The translations under genes were made by a program, and so were the position numbers. Source: SIG78 sp045533055 (GTDB taxonomy: Bacteria; Verrucomicrobiota; Lentisphaeria; Victivallales; Victivallaceae). Taken from it: a stretch of DNA of 29,838 nt. Under the pieces are notes generated by a model. It was not told the DNA's origin and made no database searches. It was given only the letters and a program-made list of their open reading frames with translations. The DNA is taken from the NCBI GenBank assembly GCA_045533055.1, contig JAZSHD010000125.1:1-29838 (forward strand), read 5' to 3'. This document shows, in pieces, positions 14,263-21,255 of the stretch; within the stretch, counting starts at the first letter, position 1, and every line of letters begins with the position of its first letter.

Positions 14263-14412
14263 TTGGGAAATTTTGAGAAGATTTGGGAGGGTTTGAGAAA
14301 AATTGGGAACATTGCCGCCTAAACTATGCAATAGTATGCGGTAAAATCTCATACACTCCCATACACTCCCATACACTCCCATACACTCCCATACTTTCCC
14401 ATACTTTCCCAT
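14263..14412 (+). repeat. Decamer-phased inverted element, copy B
   Basis: The 911-bp stretch between the large glycosidase gene and the SDR gene (14067-14977) has no convincing coding sequence; it holds a promoter, tandem repeats, this element, direct repeats and a terminator. TTGGGA/TTGAGA alternate at 14263, 14273, 14283, 14293 and 14303, exactly 10 bp apart. A 38-bp core contains TGCCGCCTAAACTATGCAATAGTATGCGG, here split as TGCCGCC, ACTAT-GCA-ATAGT and GCGG. Then TCTCAT at 14347 and TCCCAT at 14357, 14367, 14377, 14387, 14397 and 14407 continue the 10-bp phase in inverted sense. The right arm is a near-perfect decamer array, unlike copy A. Confidence 0.8.
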
Positions 14413-14419
14413 ACCCGCC

Positions 14420-14531
14420 GAGCGGTTCGCCGCGGCAAGGCAGCTGGTCTATCCTGTTGCGGCAAGCAAAAGTGCGATCCGCCTACGCATAAAGCTACGG
14501 CGGACAGGGCAAAGGTTGAGATTTTGCAAGG
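14420..14531 (+). repeat. 112-bp direct repeat, copy 1
   Basis: Runs from GAGCGGTTCGCCGCGGCAAG to GAGATTTTGCAAGG and recurs 179 bp downstream with a single mismatch (G to A in the CGCGGC/CGCAGC position). It begins directly after the right arm of copy B. No coding sense is apparent. Confidence 0.85.
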
Positions 14532-14598
14532 CGGACAAGCGAAGGAGCATACCCCCGTATGTGATCCGTCTTCGCCAAAGGCTCCGCCGTGACAAGCA

Positions 14599-14710
14599 GA
14601 GCGGTTCGCCGCAGCAAGGCAGCTGGTCTATCCTGTTGCGGCAAGCAAAAGTGCGATCCGCCTACGCATAAAGCTACGGCGGACAGGGCAAAGGTTGAGA
14701 TTTTGCAAGG
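14599..14710 (+). repeat. 112-bp direct repeat, copy 2
   Basis: Second copy of the repeat that starts at 14420, identical except for one base. The 67-bp spacer between copies contains CATACCCCCGTATG, a short palindrome. The near identity suggests a recent duplication or ongoing homogenisation. Confidence 0.85.
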
Positions 14711-14740
14711 AGCGAACCATGGTATCCCGCAAAAATAATT

Positions 14741-14803
14741 GGTCTATCCTGTCGCGGCAAGCAAAAGTGCGAGCAAGATTCGAGTTTTGCAAGGAGCGAA
14801 CCG
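14741..14803 (+). repeat. Partial, diverged third copy of the direct repeat
   Basis: Starts GGTCTATCCTGTCGCGGCAA, continues GCAAAAGTGCGA, lacks the middle of the unit, and rejoins it at GAGTTTTGCAAGGAGCGAAC. It therefore looks like an internally deleted copy of the 112-bp unit. Confidence 0.65.
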
Positions 14804-14882
14804 AGGGAGTGAACCTTTGTTCTCGACCGAGGCGAACGACGCAGCAAGGCTCGAATATTGCCGCAATTTTGCTTGCCAGTAT

Positions 14883-14911
14883 AAAAAAAACGACCAGCTG
14901 CTGCTGGTCGT
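14883..14911 (-). terminator. Rho-independent terminator of the SDR gene
   Basis: On the minus strand ACGACCAGC-AGCA-GCTGGTCGT forms a perfect 9-bp stem with a 4-base loop, followed by eight T residues. It lies 67 bp past the stop codon of the SDR gene. Confidence 0.9.
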
Positions 14912-14977
14912 GCCCCGCACTCAAACCCTGTTGTCCCCCATGAGAAAATAGGGTAAGTGCCCCGGATAAAGTTATGC

Positions 14978-16114
14978 TTATTGTTTTTCAGCCCAAACGC
15001 TGTCGGGCATGAAGTCGTTGATAAAGCTGCGGACGATTTTTTCCAAACCGGCTTCACCAAATTCCCAGTTGACGAAATCGCTGCCGAGAGCATCGGTGAT
15101 ATTCCGCTGATCGAAAGTGATGTTGCTGGCAAAGTACGGAAGCAGATCGCCGAGGAACTTGCTCATAAGATTGCTTTCGTTGCTTTCTTCGCCGGAAGCG
15201 TTGTCAACACTGATTTCCACATTGCTGATTTTAAGGGTGTTGCAAATTGCACGCTGGATCTGATAGGTCTGCACGGGGCTGTTGCCGGTACAGTGATAGG
15301 TGCGGTTGCAAACGGGCTTCTGGAACAAAGCGGTGATTGCCTGCTGTACATAGTCGATGGGGACAAAGTAGACCCGTTCGGAGGCAGCTGTACGGAAATG
15401 CAGCCCCATATCGACCCAGTCGGCGGGGTTCAAACCGGCTTTCATGCAGCGGTTCTGCTTAAGTTTGGCAAGGAATTCCACAATACGGTAGAATGCCAGC
15501 GGGCGGCGGACTCTGCCGTCACTCAAACGGCCGGTGATGATTGCCGGGCGGTAAACGCTGAAAGGTATACCGCTGTTGCGAACCAGCATTTCTGCCTTGA
15601 ATTTGCTTTCTTCATAGGGATTGTTGAATCCGCTGTTGAGTGCCTGTTCCTCGGCTGCTCTGCCGGAGATCTTGCCTGCAACATAAGCGGTGCTGACATA
15701 GTGCAGCTCTTTGACATTCAACAACTGAGAAAGTTTGACCATGTTTACAGTGCCGCCGTAATTGATCCGGAAAGTTTTGCCGGTGGGGTCTTTACCCAGA
15801 TTGACATCGGCGGCACAGTGGAACACACGGTCGACATCCTTGAGTATATCCATCTTGGCAAGTTCTTCTGGAACAATATCGACTACATCGCCGTCAATAA
15901 CTTCGACAGCGGCAAGAACTTTATCGGTCAGTTCCGGACAGTGGTCAAAAACGCACTGTTCACGCAACACTTTAGCCACACGGTCAGCAGCTGAACCGCC
16001 GCCGTTGGAACGGGCAATGCAGACAAACCGTTCTGCGGGTTTCTCTTTAAGCAAGGCAACAACGAAGGCACTGCCGACTAATCCGGTTACACCCGTAAGT
16101 AAGATCTTTCCCAT
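14978..16114 (-). CDS. Extended SDR, thioester-reductase/NAD-epimerase-like
   Basis: A 378-residue NAD(P)-dependent extended short-chain dehydrogenase. The N-terminus has the dinucleotide motif TGVTGLVG (residues 7-14), followed by RVFHCAADVNLGKDPTGKTFRINYGGTVNMVKLSQ and HYVSTAYVAGK. The catalytic Tyr and Lys appear in NPYEESKFKAEMLVRNSGIPFSVYRPAIITGR. The VFHCAA, RxNxxGT and YEESKxxAE pattern fits the NAD_binding_4 group, whose members include carboxylate/thioester reductases and nucleoside-sugar epimerases. It lacks adenylation and carrier domains, so it is a stand-alone reductase or epimerase and the substrate cannot be read from sequence. AGGA lies 6 bases before the ATG. It is transcribed alone, with its own promoter-operator and terminator. 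Confidence 0.85.
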   Translation of the reverse strand: MGKILLTGVTGLVGSAFVVALLKEKPAERFVCIARSNGGGSAADRVAKVLREQCVFDHCPELTDKVLAAVEVIDGDVVDIVPEELAKMDILKDVDRVFHCAADVNLGKDPTGKTFRINYGGTVNMVKLSQLLNVKELHYVSTAYVAGKISGRAAEEQALNSGFNNPYEESKFKAEMLVRNSGIPFSVYRPAIITGRLSDGRVRRPLAFYRIVEFLAKLKQNRCMKAGLNPADWVDMGLHFRTAASERVYFVPIDYVQQAITALFQKPVCNRTYHCTGNSPVQTYQIQRAICNTLKISNVEISVDNASGEESNESNLMSKFLGDLLPYFASNITFDQRNITDALGSDFVNWEFGEAGLEKIVRSFINDFMPDSVWAEKQ

Positions 16115-16168
16115 AACAATCCTGAATGTTGATGTTTTTTATGTTCAAATTAATGCAATATACTCTAT

Positions 16169-16199
16169 AATATAGACCCATTTGCCCAAAAAGGCAAAT
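16169..16199 (-). promoter_or_regulatory. SDR promoter with palindrome over the -35 box
   Basis: TTGCCT (16197-16192) and TATATT (16174-16169) on the minus strand are 17 bp apart; predicted start is near 16162, about 48 bases before the ATG. ATTTGCC-N6-GGCAAAT, a perfect 7-bp inverted repeat at 16180-16199, covers the -35 box and part of the spacer, which suits a repressor operator. The same palindrome could also act as a weak hairpin after the metallopeptidase gene. Confidence 0.5.
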
Positions 16200-16249
16200 A
16201 TTCTCTCATTTTATTTCAATATACGCATTGAAAAGCAGTTTTGAAAACA

Positions 16250-17302
16250 TCAGCTGCCGCTGGCTGCCGGCTGCATTTTTGCCGGATACCAGTATTCCCG
16301 GAAGCACCATGGAGCAGTATCTATGCGGTCTCGACTGATCACATAGGGAAAGTTCTGCATAAGGTAACTGTAACTTACGCCGCCATCCAGCAGTTCCACC
16401 AGGCGTTTACCATCTTTATAATTAAAGCCGCCGCTGCCGTTTCTTGCCGGGAGTTTTCCGGCAGCCGGGCCGTATGACTTATGCCAAATTTTGGCAACCT
16501 GGAACTTTACTTTCTGGCCAGATACATATTCTTCCTGTTGGGGATTACGCCACAAATGTTCGATAAGTGCTTTGCGGGCAAAGGCTTCAGCTTGAAAACT
16601 ATCCATACCTTCAGCTACTTTGGCTTCCACAATGCTGTTCCACGCTGCCGCTTCACGCAATGCCATAAACCGGTGATTGTGCCCGCTTTGGCGGTATTCA
16701 TCTGTCCACAGCAAATTTACCAGCTCCGCAGAAAGTTCAAACTGATTGACCCGGCAGTGAAGCTCCCGGAGCATCAAATCTTTGAGCCTGCTTTCCCACG
16801 AAGGATCTTTGGAGAGCAGCCGGATATTGTTTTTGCGGTGAACTGAATGGGTCATTTCGTGAACCACTACGCTGGAACAGAGTATCAGGTTGTGCATTCT
16901 CACATGTTTGCACCTGCCTTTGAGGAAATTGGAATTGAGTTTTATAACCCCGGGCGAGTAGGTGCCCCAGGTGGAATCTTTGGGGAACTTGACAAACTGA
17001 AACGCAAAATCAAACCGTTCTTCCAACTGGGCTATGACCTTTTTGCCGATAGAAGAATTTTCCACATTATCCAGCACTTTACTCAAAAACTGCCGTTCTT
17101 CCGGCGAAAGTCTGGAGTTTTGCAGGCACTCCTGCAAACTTTTATAGTAAACGATTTGCCGGTGATTGTGCCGGTGGAGATGTTTCCGGCCGGGAGTGTG
17201 TTGCCGGAAATAATTGTGATCTGCTGCTGCAAGGCTGTGTGCAGATACGGCAAAAGTTAAAACTGCCGATAATACAGTTATCATGCTCCTGAAAAATATC
17301 AT
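16250..17302 (-). CDS. Secreted HExxH metallopeptidase-like protein
   Basis: I choose the ATG at 17302, with AAAGGGGG 7 bases upstream, giving 350 residues; a start 54 bases further up lies at the promoter and would spoil the signal peptide. MIFFRSMITVLSAVLTFAVSAHSLAAADHN is a signal peptide, cleaved near AHSLAAA. The mature start is His-rich (HTPGRKHLHRHNHRQ). The zincin motif is VVVHEMTHSVH, with His148, Glu149 and His152 by this numbering; the preceding strand (GTYSPGVIKLNSNFL) is typical of zincins. The third zinc ligand is not certain; candidates lie in the helix FELSAELVNLLW. I cannot assign a MEROPS family. It is periplasmic or extracellular, monocistronic, and divergent from the sugar-regulator operon. 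Confidence 0.7.
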   Translation of the reverse strand: MIFFRSMITVLSAVLTFAVSAHSLAAADHNYFRQHTPGRKHLHRHNHRQIVYYKSLQECLQNSRLSPEERQFLSKVLDNVENSSIGKKVIAQLEERFDFAFQFVKFPKDSTWGTYSPGVIKLNSNFLKGRCKHVRMHNLILCSSVVVHEMTHSVHRKNNIRLLSKDPSWESRLKDLMLRELHCRVNQFELSAELVNLLWTDEYRQSGHNHRFMALREAAAWNSIVEAKVAEGMDSFQAEAFARKALIEHLWRNPQQEEYVSGQKVKFQVAKIWHKSYGPAAGKLPARNGSGGFNYKDGKRLVELLDGGVSYSYLMQNFPYVISRDRIDTAPWCFREYWYPAKMQPAASGS

Positions 17303-17333
17303 ACAAATCCCCCTTTGGAAATAATCATAGTGA

Positions 17334-17361
17334 AATATAACATAAAAAATACACAATGCAA
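17334..17361 (-). promoter_or_regulatory. Probable metallopeptidase promoter
   Basis: TTGCAT (17361-17356) and TATATT (17339-17334) with a 16-bp spacer, identical in boxes and spacing to the nonulosonate synthase promoter. Predicted start near 17327, 25 bases before the ATG. Confidence 0.6.
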
Positions 17362-17559
17362 ACTGTATAACTTGATTAAGTCAGGGTATATTAAAAAATA
17401 CCGGTTTTTCCGGGAAAGTTTCTATTGATGCAACAAGCTTGCTATCTTGCTGATAAAAAGAGGTTTTCAAACGATTCCGTAATTTGTATATCCTTAATTA
17501 AAAGCAACTTATCAAAGTGATATATGTCGGTTATTTACAAAAAAGTTGATTTACTGCAC

Positions 17560-17587
17560 TTGAAAAAAACCATAGTTGCTATATAGT
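17560..17587 (+). promoter_or_regulatory. Possible promoter of the LacI/GntR-type regulator operon
   Basis: TTGAAA (17560-17565) and TATAGT (17582-17587) are 16 bp apart. If used, transcription starts near 17594, inside the left arm of the inverted repeat at 17588-17598. The rest of the 315-bp spacer between 17302 and 17618 is AT-rich and shows no gene. Confidence 0.35.
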
Positions 17588-17633
17588 AATCACTCAAAAC
17601 CGGAGGATTTCTATTGTATGCGTTTGAGTGATT
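17588..17633 (+). promoter_or_regulatory. Inverted repeat bracketing the regulator's ribosome site and start codon
   Basis: AATCACTCAAA (17588-17598) and TTTGAGTGATT (17623-17633) are perfect 11-bp reverse complements. The 24 bases between them contain the Shine-Dalgarno GGAGG and the ATG at 17618. As RNA, the hairpin would place the initiation region in its loop; as DNA, the arms could be two operator half-sites 35 bp apart, centre to centre. Either suggests autoregulation. Confidence 0.55.
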
Positions 17634-18736
17634 TGCCGATAATCAATCCGGCTAATGCAAATCAGCCCAAATATCTGCAAATAGCCGCAGTGCTGGAAGA
17701 GTATTTGCAGCGAGCCAACCTTGCTGAAGGCGAACGGTTCTTTTCGGATCGTATGCTGGCACAGCGTTTTTCCACTACTTCGGTAACGGTGGCACACAGT
17801 TTGAACCATCTGGTAAGCAAGGGTCTGCTTTGCCGCCGCCGGGGTTCCGGCACTTACATCGGCAAGCGGGTGCCGGATCGCAACAGCCGTTTGCGTATCG
17901 GTATAATCTGCCACGAAATAATCTCACCTGACGAGTGCTATGTAACGCCGGTACTGCGTAAATTCAGCGAATTTTTTGACAAATGCAACTGCGAATCTAT
18001 CTCTTTCAAAGGCGAGCCGGAGGATTGGCGGCGGTTGATCAGGGAGTATGACCTTGCCGGGGTGATGATCTTTGTACCCAAAGGGGATTTCAAAGATGAG
18101 CTTGTCAAGCTGCGGCAGGAAGCTGTTCCGGCAGTTTCCATAGGTTACGCCATGCCGGAACTTCCAGGTGTATCCTTTGGTACGGATCATGGAGCAACCA
18201 TCAGAAAAGCCGTGGAACACCTTTACACGCTCGGCCACCGGAAAATTGCGGTCATTTACAGTAAAGAGCAAGCCTCCGGCGAAGTTTTTGAGCGTAATTA
18301 CCGTCAGGCAATGTGGAATTTTCAACTGCCGGCACACCCGGCGTGGAGTATAGATTCAGCGTGGGAAAAGAACCGCGATATAGAAAAGTCCGCCGAACGG
18401 TTCTGGCAGATATTCAGCGAGTTGCGGCAACAGAACGATTTGCCCACCGCACTGCTGGTGACCAATGTGCTGGATGCCGCACCGCTTTACTGCATGGCAA
18501 AAAAGTATAAGTTGAATATTCCCGGCGACTTATCGCTTATAGCGTTTGACGACCCGCTGTTTTCTTCCCAGCTGGAGCCGCCGCTGACCGTTATCGGGCA
18601 GGATCTGGATAATATAGCGTTGAATGCCGCAAGTGCTTTACTGGCAATGATCGAAAGCAGAGATATTTCAGAAACAATCATATATAAACAACCGGAGTTG
18701 ATTCAGCGCGGTTCCGTCCGCAAGATCGACTGCTAA
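17618..18736 (+). CDS. GntR-HTH/LacI-type sugar-responsive regulator (AraR-like)
   Basis: I start at the ATG at 17618, which has GGAGG 11 bases upstream; the frame extends 42 bases further without a ribosome site. The 372-residue protein has an N-terminal winged helix of GntR type (~15-78): QPKYLQIAAVLEEYLQRANLAEGERFFSDRMLAQRFSTTSVTVAHSLNHLVSKGLLCRRRGSGTYI. The remainder is a LacI/GalR periplasmic-binding-like sensor: LRIGIICHE, LAGVMIFVP, PAVSIGY, FGTDHGATIRKAVEHLYTLGHRKIAVI, PTALLVTNVLDAAPLYCMAKKYKLNIPGDLSLIAFDDPLFSSQLEPPLTVIGQD. This architecture matches AraR, which binds a sugar and releases DNA. The next gene starts 21 bp downstream, so it likely controls its own operon with the secreted glycosidase-like protein. 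The effector is unknown. Confidence 0.88.
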   Translation: MRLSDLPIINPANANQPKYLQIAAVLEEYLQRANLAEGERFFSDRMLAQRFSTTSVTVAHSLNHLVSKGLLCRRRGSGTYIGKRVPDRNSRLRIGIICHEIISPDECYVTPVLRKFSEFFDKCNCESISFKGEPEDWRRLIREYDLAGVMIFVPKGDFKDELVKLRQEAVPAVSIGYAMPELPGVSFGTDHGATIRKAVEHLYTLGHRKIAVIYSKEQASGEVFERNYRQAMWNFQLPAHPAWSIDSAWEKNRDIEKSAERFWQIFSELRQQNDLPTALLVTNVLDAAPLYCMAKKYKLNIPGDLSLIAFDDPLFSSQLEPPLTVIGQDLDNIALNAASALLAMIESRDISETIIYKQPELIQRGSVRKIDC

Positions 18737-18757
18737 TTCACTTGGGAGGTAAAAACA

Positions 18758-20497
18758 ATGTTTAAGTGGAAACGATTTTTGACTGTTGCAGCTGCCTTTG
18801 CGGCAGTTGGTTCGCTCGTTGCCGCCCCGGCAACAGCAACCGAAGAAGAGATGTTTCAGCAATTTGAGAAGCTCAAAAACAAAAAAGTGCTGCTCTGTCA
18901 GGCATGGACTGACCGCACGCCGGATGTGGTCGTAAAAAATATTGATTTGCTGAAACAATACTTTGACGGCGTATTTGTTGAAATCTACGGCAGAGGACAT
19001 AAAGACCCAAAAGGCGAAACCGCCAGCAGCCGCCGTGCTTTGCAGAAAGATTTTGAGTTCAAATATGAGTGGTTCGCAGGAGAAGTGCCCAAGATAAAGA
19101 AGTTCACCTCCAACGGCCTCAAAGAGAGCTTCATCGGTACCTGCGTGCGGTATGGCGATCTGGACTGGTTCAACGACAAGCATTGGCAGATCGCCTGCAA
19201 CAATTTTGGCGTAATGGCAAAAATCGCTAAAGAAGGGGGCATGAAAGGTATTGCGTTTGATGCAGAAATGTATGCCTTCAAGCAGTTCAACTACCAGCCC
19301 TACTGCGGCAAGAGCCGCCACCAGATCTGGATGAAAGCCCGGGAGCGGGGCAAACAGTGGATCACGGAGGTGCAGAAAAACTACCCCGGGATCACGATTT
19401 TCTGCTTGTTCCTGCACTCTTTGAACTACGAACTTCTGGGCACTGCCGACAACAACGCTTACGCTCAAGGCAATCTGTTTGTGGCCTTTTTCAACGGTAT
19501 GCTCGACGGTCTTGACCCGGCAACCAGATTGATCGAAGGCAACGAGTATTACACCTACCGTGCCAAGAGCCGCCGCCATCTTGACTACGCTCTGGCACAG
19601 GAACGGATGCTGTTCAACAGTCAGGTGCTGCCGGAAAACCGTACCAAAGCCAAGGCACAGATCGCTTATGCTCCGGCAATTTACATGGATGCCTATTTTG
19701 CTGAACCCAAAAAGATGAGTGCCTTCCACCGGACTATCTACGATATAATGACTCCCGGACTGGCGTGGAACGATCCCAAGCGTATGGAGGCATTTTACCG
19801 CAACTTTGCCGAAGCGGTACGCTCCAGCGACGAATATGTGTGGCTCTATCAGGAAAAAGTCCGCTATTTCGGGCGGGATAAAAAGTATATCGACAACCAA
19901 CTTATGCAGGAAGCCTTCCCCCAACTCCTGCCCTACATCAAGGCGGCAAAATCCCCTGCCACGCTGGAAAAATACTGGCTGGAACGGGTCAAATCCGAAA
20001 AAGTCCTCAATCTCGTCAAAGGCGGGGATTTTGAAAACGATGCCTACAAAAAATGGTATTTCTGGCAGCGTACCAAAAATAAGCACAAGGAGAGCGGTTT
20101 CTTTATTGCTCCGGGTATGGGCGTAAACAAATCCCGGTGCATGGTTGCCAAAAATCTGGGCAAATCCGGTGGATCGTTCTTTGTAAAAAATATCAAAGTC
20201 AAACCCAACACCCAGTATATGCTTTACGGTAAAATCAAGCGTACCGAAGCCGGTTACGGAGCTCTTTCCATAATGTTCCAGCAGGGCAATGCGTGGGATT
20301 ACAATACCTTTACGCCCCTGATCAAGATAGCTCCCCGCACCATGAAAGCCGGGGAATTTGAGGAAGTTACCGGCATATTCACCATGCCCGAATATATAAA
20401 CACCGTGGGCGTGGCGTTAAGTACCGGCGAACAACGCAACCGCCACGATTTCATCTACTTTGACGAAATCGGGCTTTACGAACTGCCCACCAGATAA
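18758..20497 (+). CDS. Secreted glycosidase-like protein with C-terminal CBM-like domain
   Basis: A 579-residue exported protein; signal peptide MFKWKRFLTVAAAFAAVGSLVAAPATAT. Residues ~40-400 look like a TIM barrel: strands KVLLCQAW, YFDGVFVEIYG, ESFIGTCVRYGDL, MKGIAFDAEMYAF (Asp168 and Glu170, candidate catalytic acids), GITIFCLFLHSLNY, LFVAFFNGMLDGL and RSSDEYVWLYQEK. Residues ~416-575 form a jelly-roll carbohydrate-binding-like domain beginning LNLVKGGDFENDAYKKW and ending DFIYFDEIGLYEL, the CBM4/9-type pattern. I cannot name a CAZy family. GGGAGG precedes the ATG at good spacing. It sits 21 bp after the AraR-like regulator and 15 bp before a prepilin-like gene, which suggests one sugar-induced operon. 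Confidence 0.78.
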   Translation: MFKWKRFLTVAAAFAAVGSLVAAPATATEEEMFQQFEKLKNKKVLLCQAWTDRTPDVVVKNIDLLKQYFDGVFVEIYGRGHKDPKGETASSRRALQKDFEFKYEWFAGEVPKIKKFTSNGLKESFIGTCVRYGDLDWFNDKHWQIACNNFGVMAKIAKEGGMKGIAFDAEMYAFKQFNYQPYCGKSRHQIWMKARERGKQWITEVQKNYPGITIFCLFLHSLNYELLGTADNNAYAQGNLFVAFFNGMLDGLDPATRLIEGNEYYTYRAKSRRHLDYALAQERMLFNSQVLPENRTKAKAQIAYAPAIYMDAYFAEPKKMSAFHRTIYDIMTPGLAWNDPKRMEAFYRNFAEAVRSSDEYVWLYQEKVRYFGRDKKYIDNQLMQEAFPQLLPYIKAAKSPATLEKYWLERVKSEKVLNLVKGGDFENDAYKKWYFWQRTKNKHKESGFFIAPGMGVNKSRCMVAKNLGKSGGSFFVKNIKVKPNTQYMLYGKIKRTEAGYGALSIMFQQGNAWDYNTFTPLIKIAPRTMKAGEFEEVTGIFTMPEYINTVGVALSTGEQRNRHDFIYFDEIGLYELPTR

Positions 20498-20512
20498 ATG
20501 AGGTGATCTATC

Positions 20513-21235
20513 ATGAAAAAAAGCTCTTTTACTTTGATCGAACTGTTAGTAGTCATTGCTATTATCGCCATTCTGGCTGCCATGCTTCTGCCCGCCCTTT
20601 CCGCCGCCCGGATGCGTGCCAAAGACTCGGCTTGCAAAAGCACCCTTAAACAAATGGGCACTGCCACCTTGCTTTATTGCGACGACAACAAAGAGTGGAT
20701 ACCGCTGGCAAACGGCTCCACCAACTTTGCCGCTTACGGCTGGCAATATCTCATTGCTCCTTACATGTCGGGCTTTCAGACCAAAAATGCCACCGATGAT
20801 CTGCTTGCCAGCCGCAGTCACCTTTTTCTCTGCCCCGGCGAAGCCAGACCCATCAATTACAGCGGTCATAAAGTTGGCGTAGACTACAAGTGGAGCCACT
20901 ACACTGTAAACTGCTATTTGTGCGGGAAAAAATCTTTTGCCGAAAAAAATGCCGGAAAAGTCCGCACATTGGGCGAAATCGAAGATGCCAGCAAAGCGAT
21001 CTATCTATTGGATAACGAAAATACTGCTGAAAACGGCATCATCTACTCCAGTTACGCATCCTATCGCCACAGCGGCAACAGCCGTACCGATTTGAGTGCA
21101 GCCATCCAAGACAGCGATATGACCAATGTCCTTTACATCGGCGGCAATGTGGAAAGCCGCAACTATGCTTCGATCAAAGCGTGGAATTATCTGGTGGTGG
21201 GCTTTGACTACACCAAAGGTGCCGATGCTCCGTAA
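20513..21235 (+). CDS. Prepilin-type N-terminal cleavage/methylation domain protein
   Basis: A 240-residue type IV pilin-like or type II secretion pseudopilin-like protein. MKKSS|FTLIELLVVIAIIAILAAMLLPALSAARMRA gives the prepilin peptidase site before Phe, Glu at +5 and the long N-terminal helix. The C-terminal part (~30-240) resembles the DUF1559/H-X9-DG domain family: DSACKSTLKQMGTATLLYCDDNKEWIP, HLFLCPGEARP and a degenerate final motif YRHSGNSRTDLSAAIQDSDMTNVLYIGGNVE in place of the usual NVLFxDGHV. Such proteins are numerous in Lentisphaerota and Planctomycetota, often next to secreted hydrolases. GAGGTGATC precedes the ATG. It follows the glycosidase-like gene by 15 bp and ends at a terminator. 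A role in displaying or secreting the hydrolase is suggested by context only. Confidence 0.88.
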   Translation: MKKSSFTLIELLVVIAIIAILAAMLLPALSAARMRAKDSACKSTLKQMGTATLLYCDDNKEWIPLANGSTNFAAYGWQYLIAPYMSGFQTKNATDDLLASRSHLFLCPGEARPINYSGHKVGVDYKWSHYTVNCYLCGKKSFAEKNAGKVRTLGEIEDASKAIYLLDNENTAENGIIYSSYASYRHSGNSRTDLSAAIQDSDMTNVLYIGGNVESRNYASIKAWNYLVVGFDYTKGADAP

Positions 21236-21255
21236 TAATGCAGCCCCAACAAGAT

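Noticed and set aside
14094..14312. Minus-strand frame with 13-residue repeats (LPRSQA...STV)
   Set aside because: The repeats are explained by the 39-bp DNA tandem repeat; the frame crosses the decamer array and the glycosidase promoter.
14351..14410. Possible CRISPR array
   Set aside because: The units are 10-bp tandem repeats without spacers and there are no cas genes.
14420..14803. Insertion sequence remnant
   Set aside because: The direct repeats contain no transposase-like frame and no terminal inverted repeats; they are reported as repeats only.
18668..20086. 472-codon minus-strand reading frame
   Set aside because: Antisense to the secreted hydrolase gene, which has a signal peptide, strong ribosome site and domain structure; the antisense frame is a by-product of codon bias.
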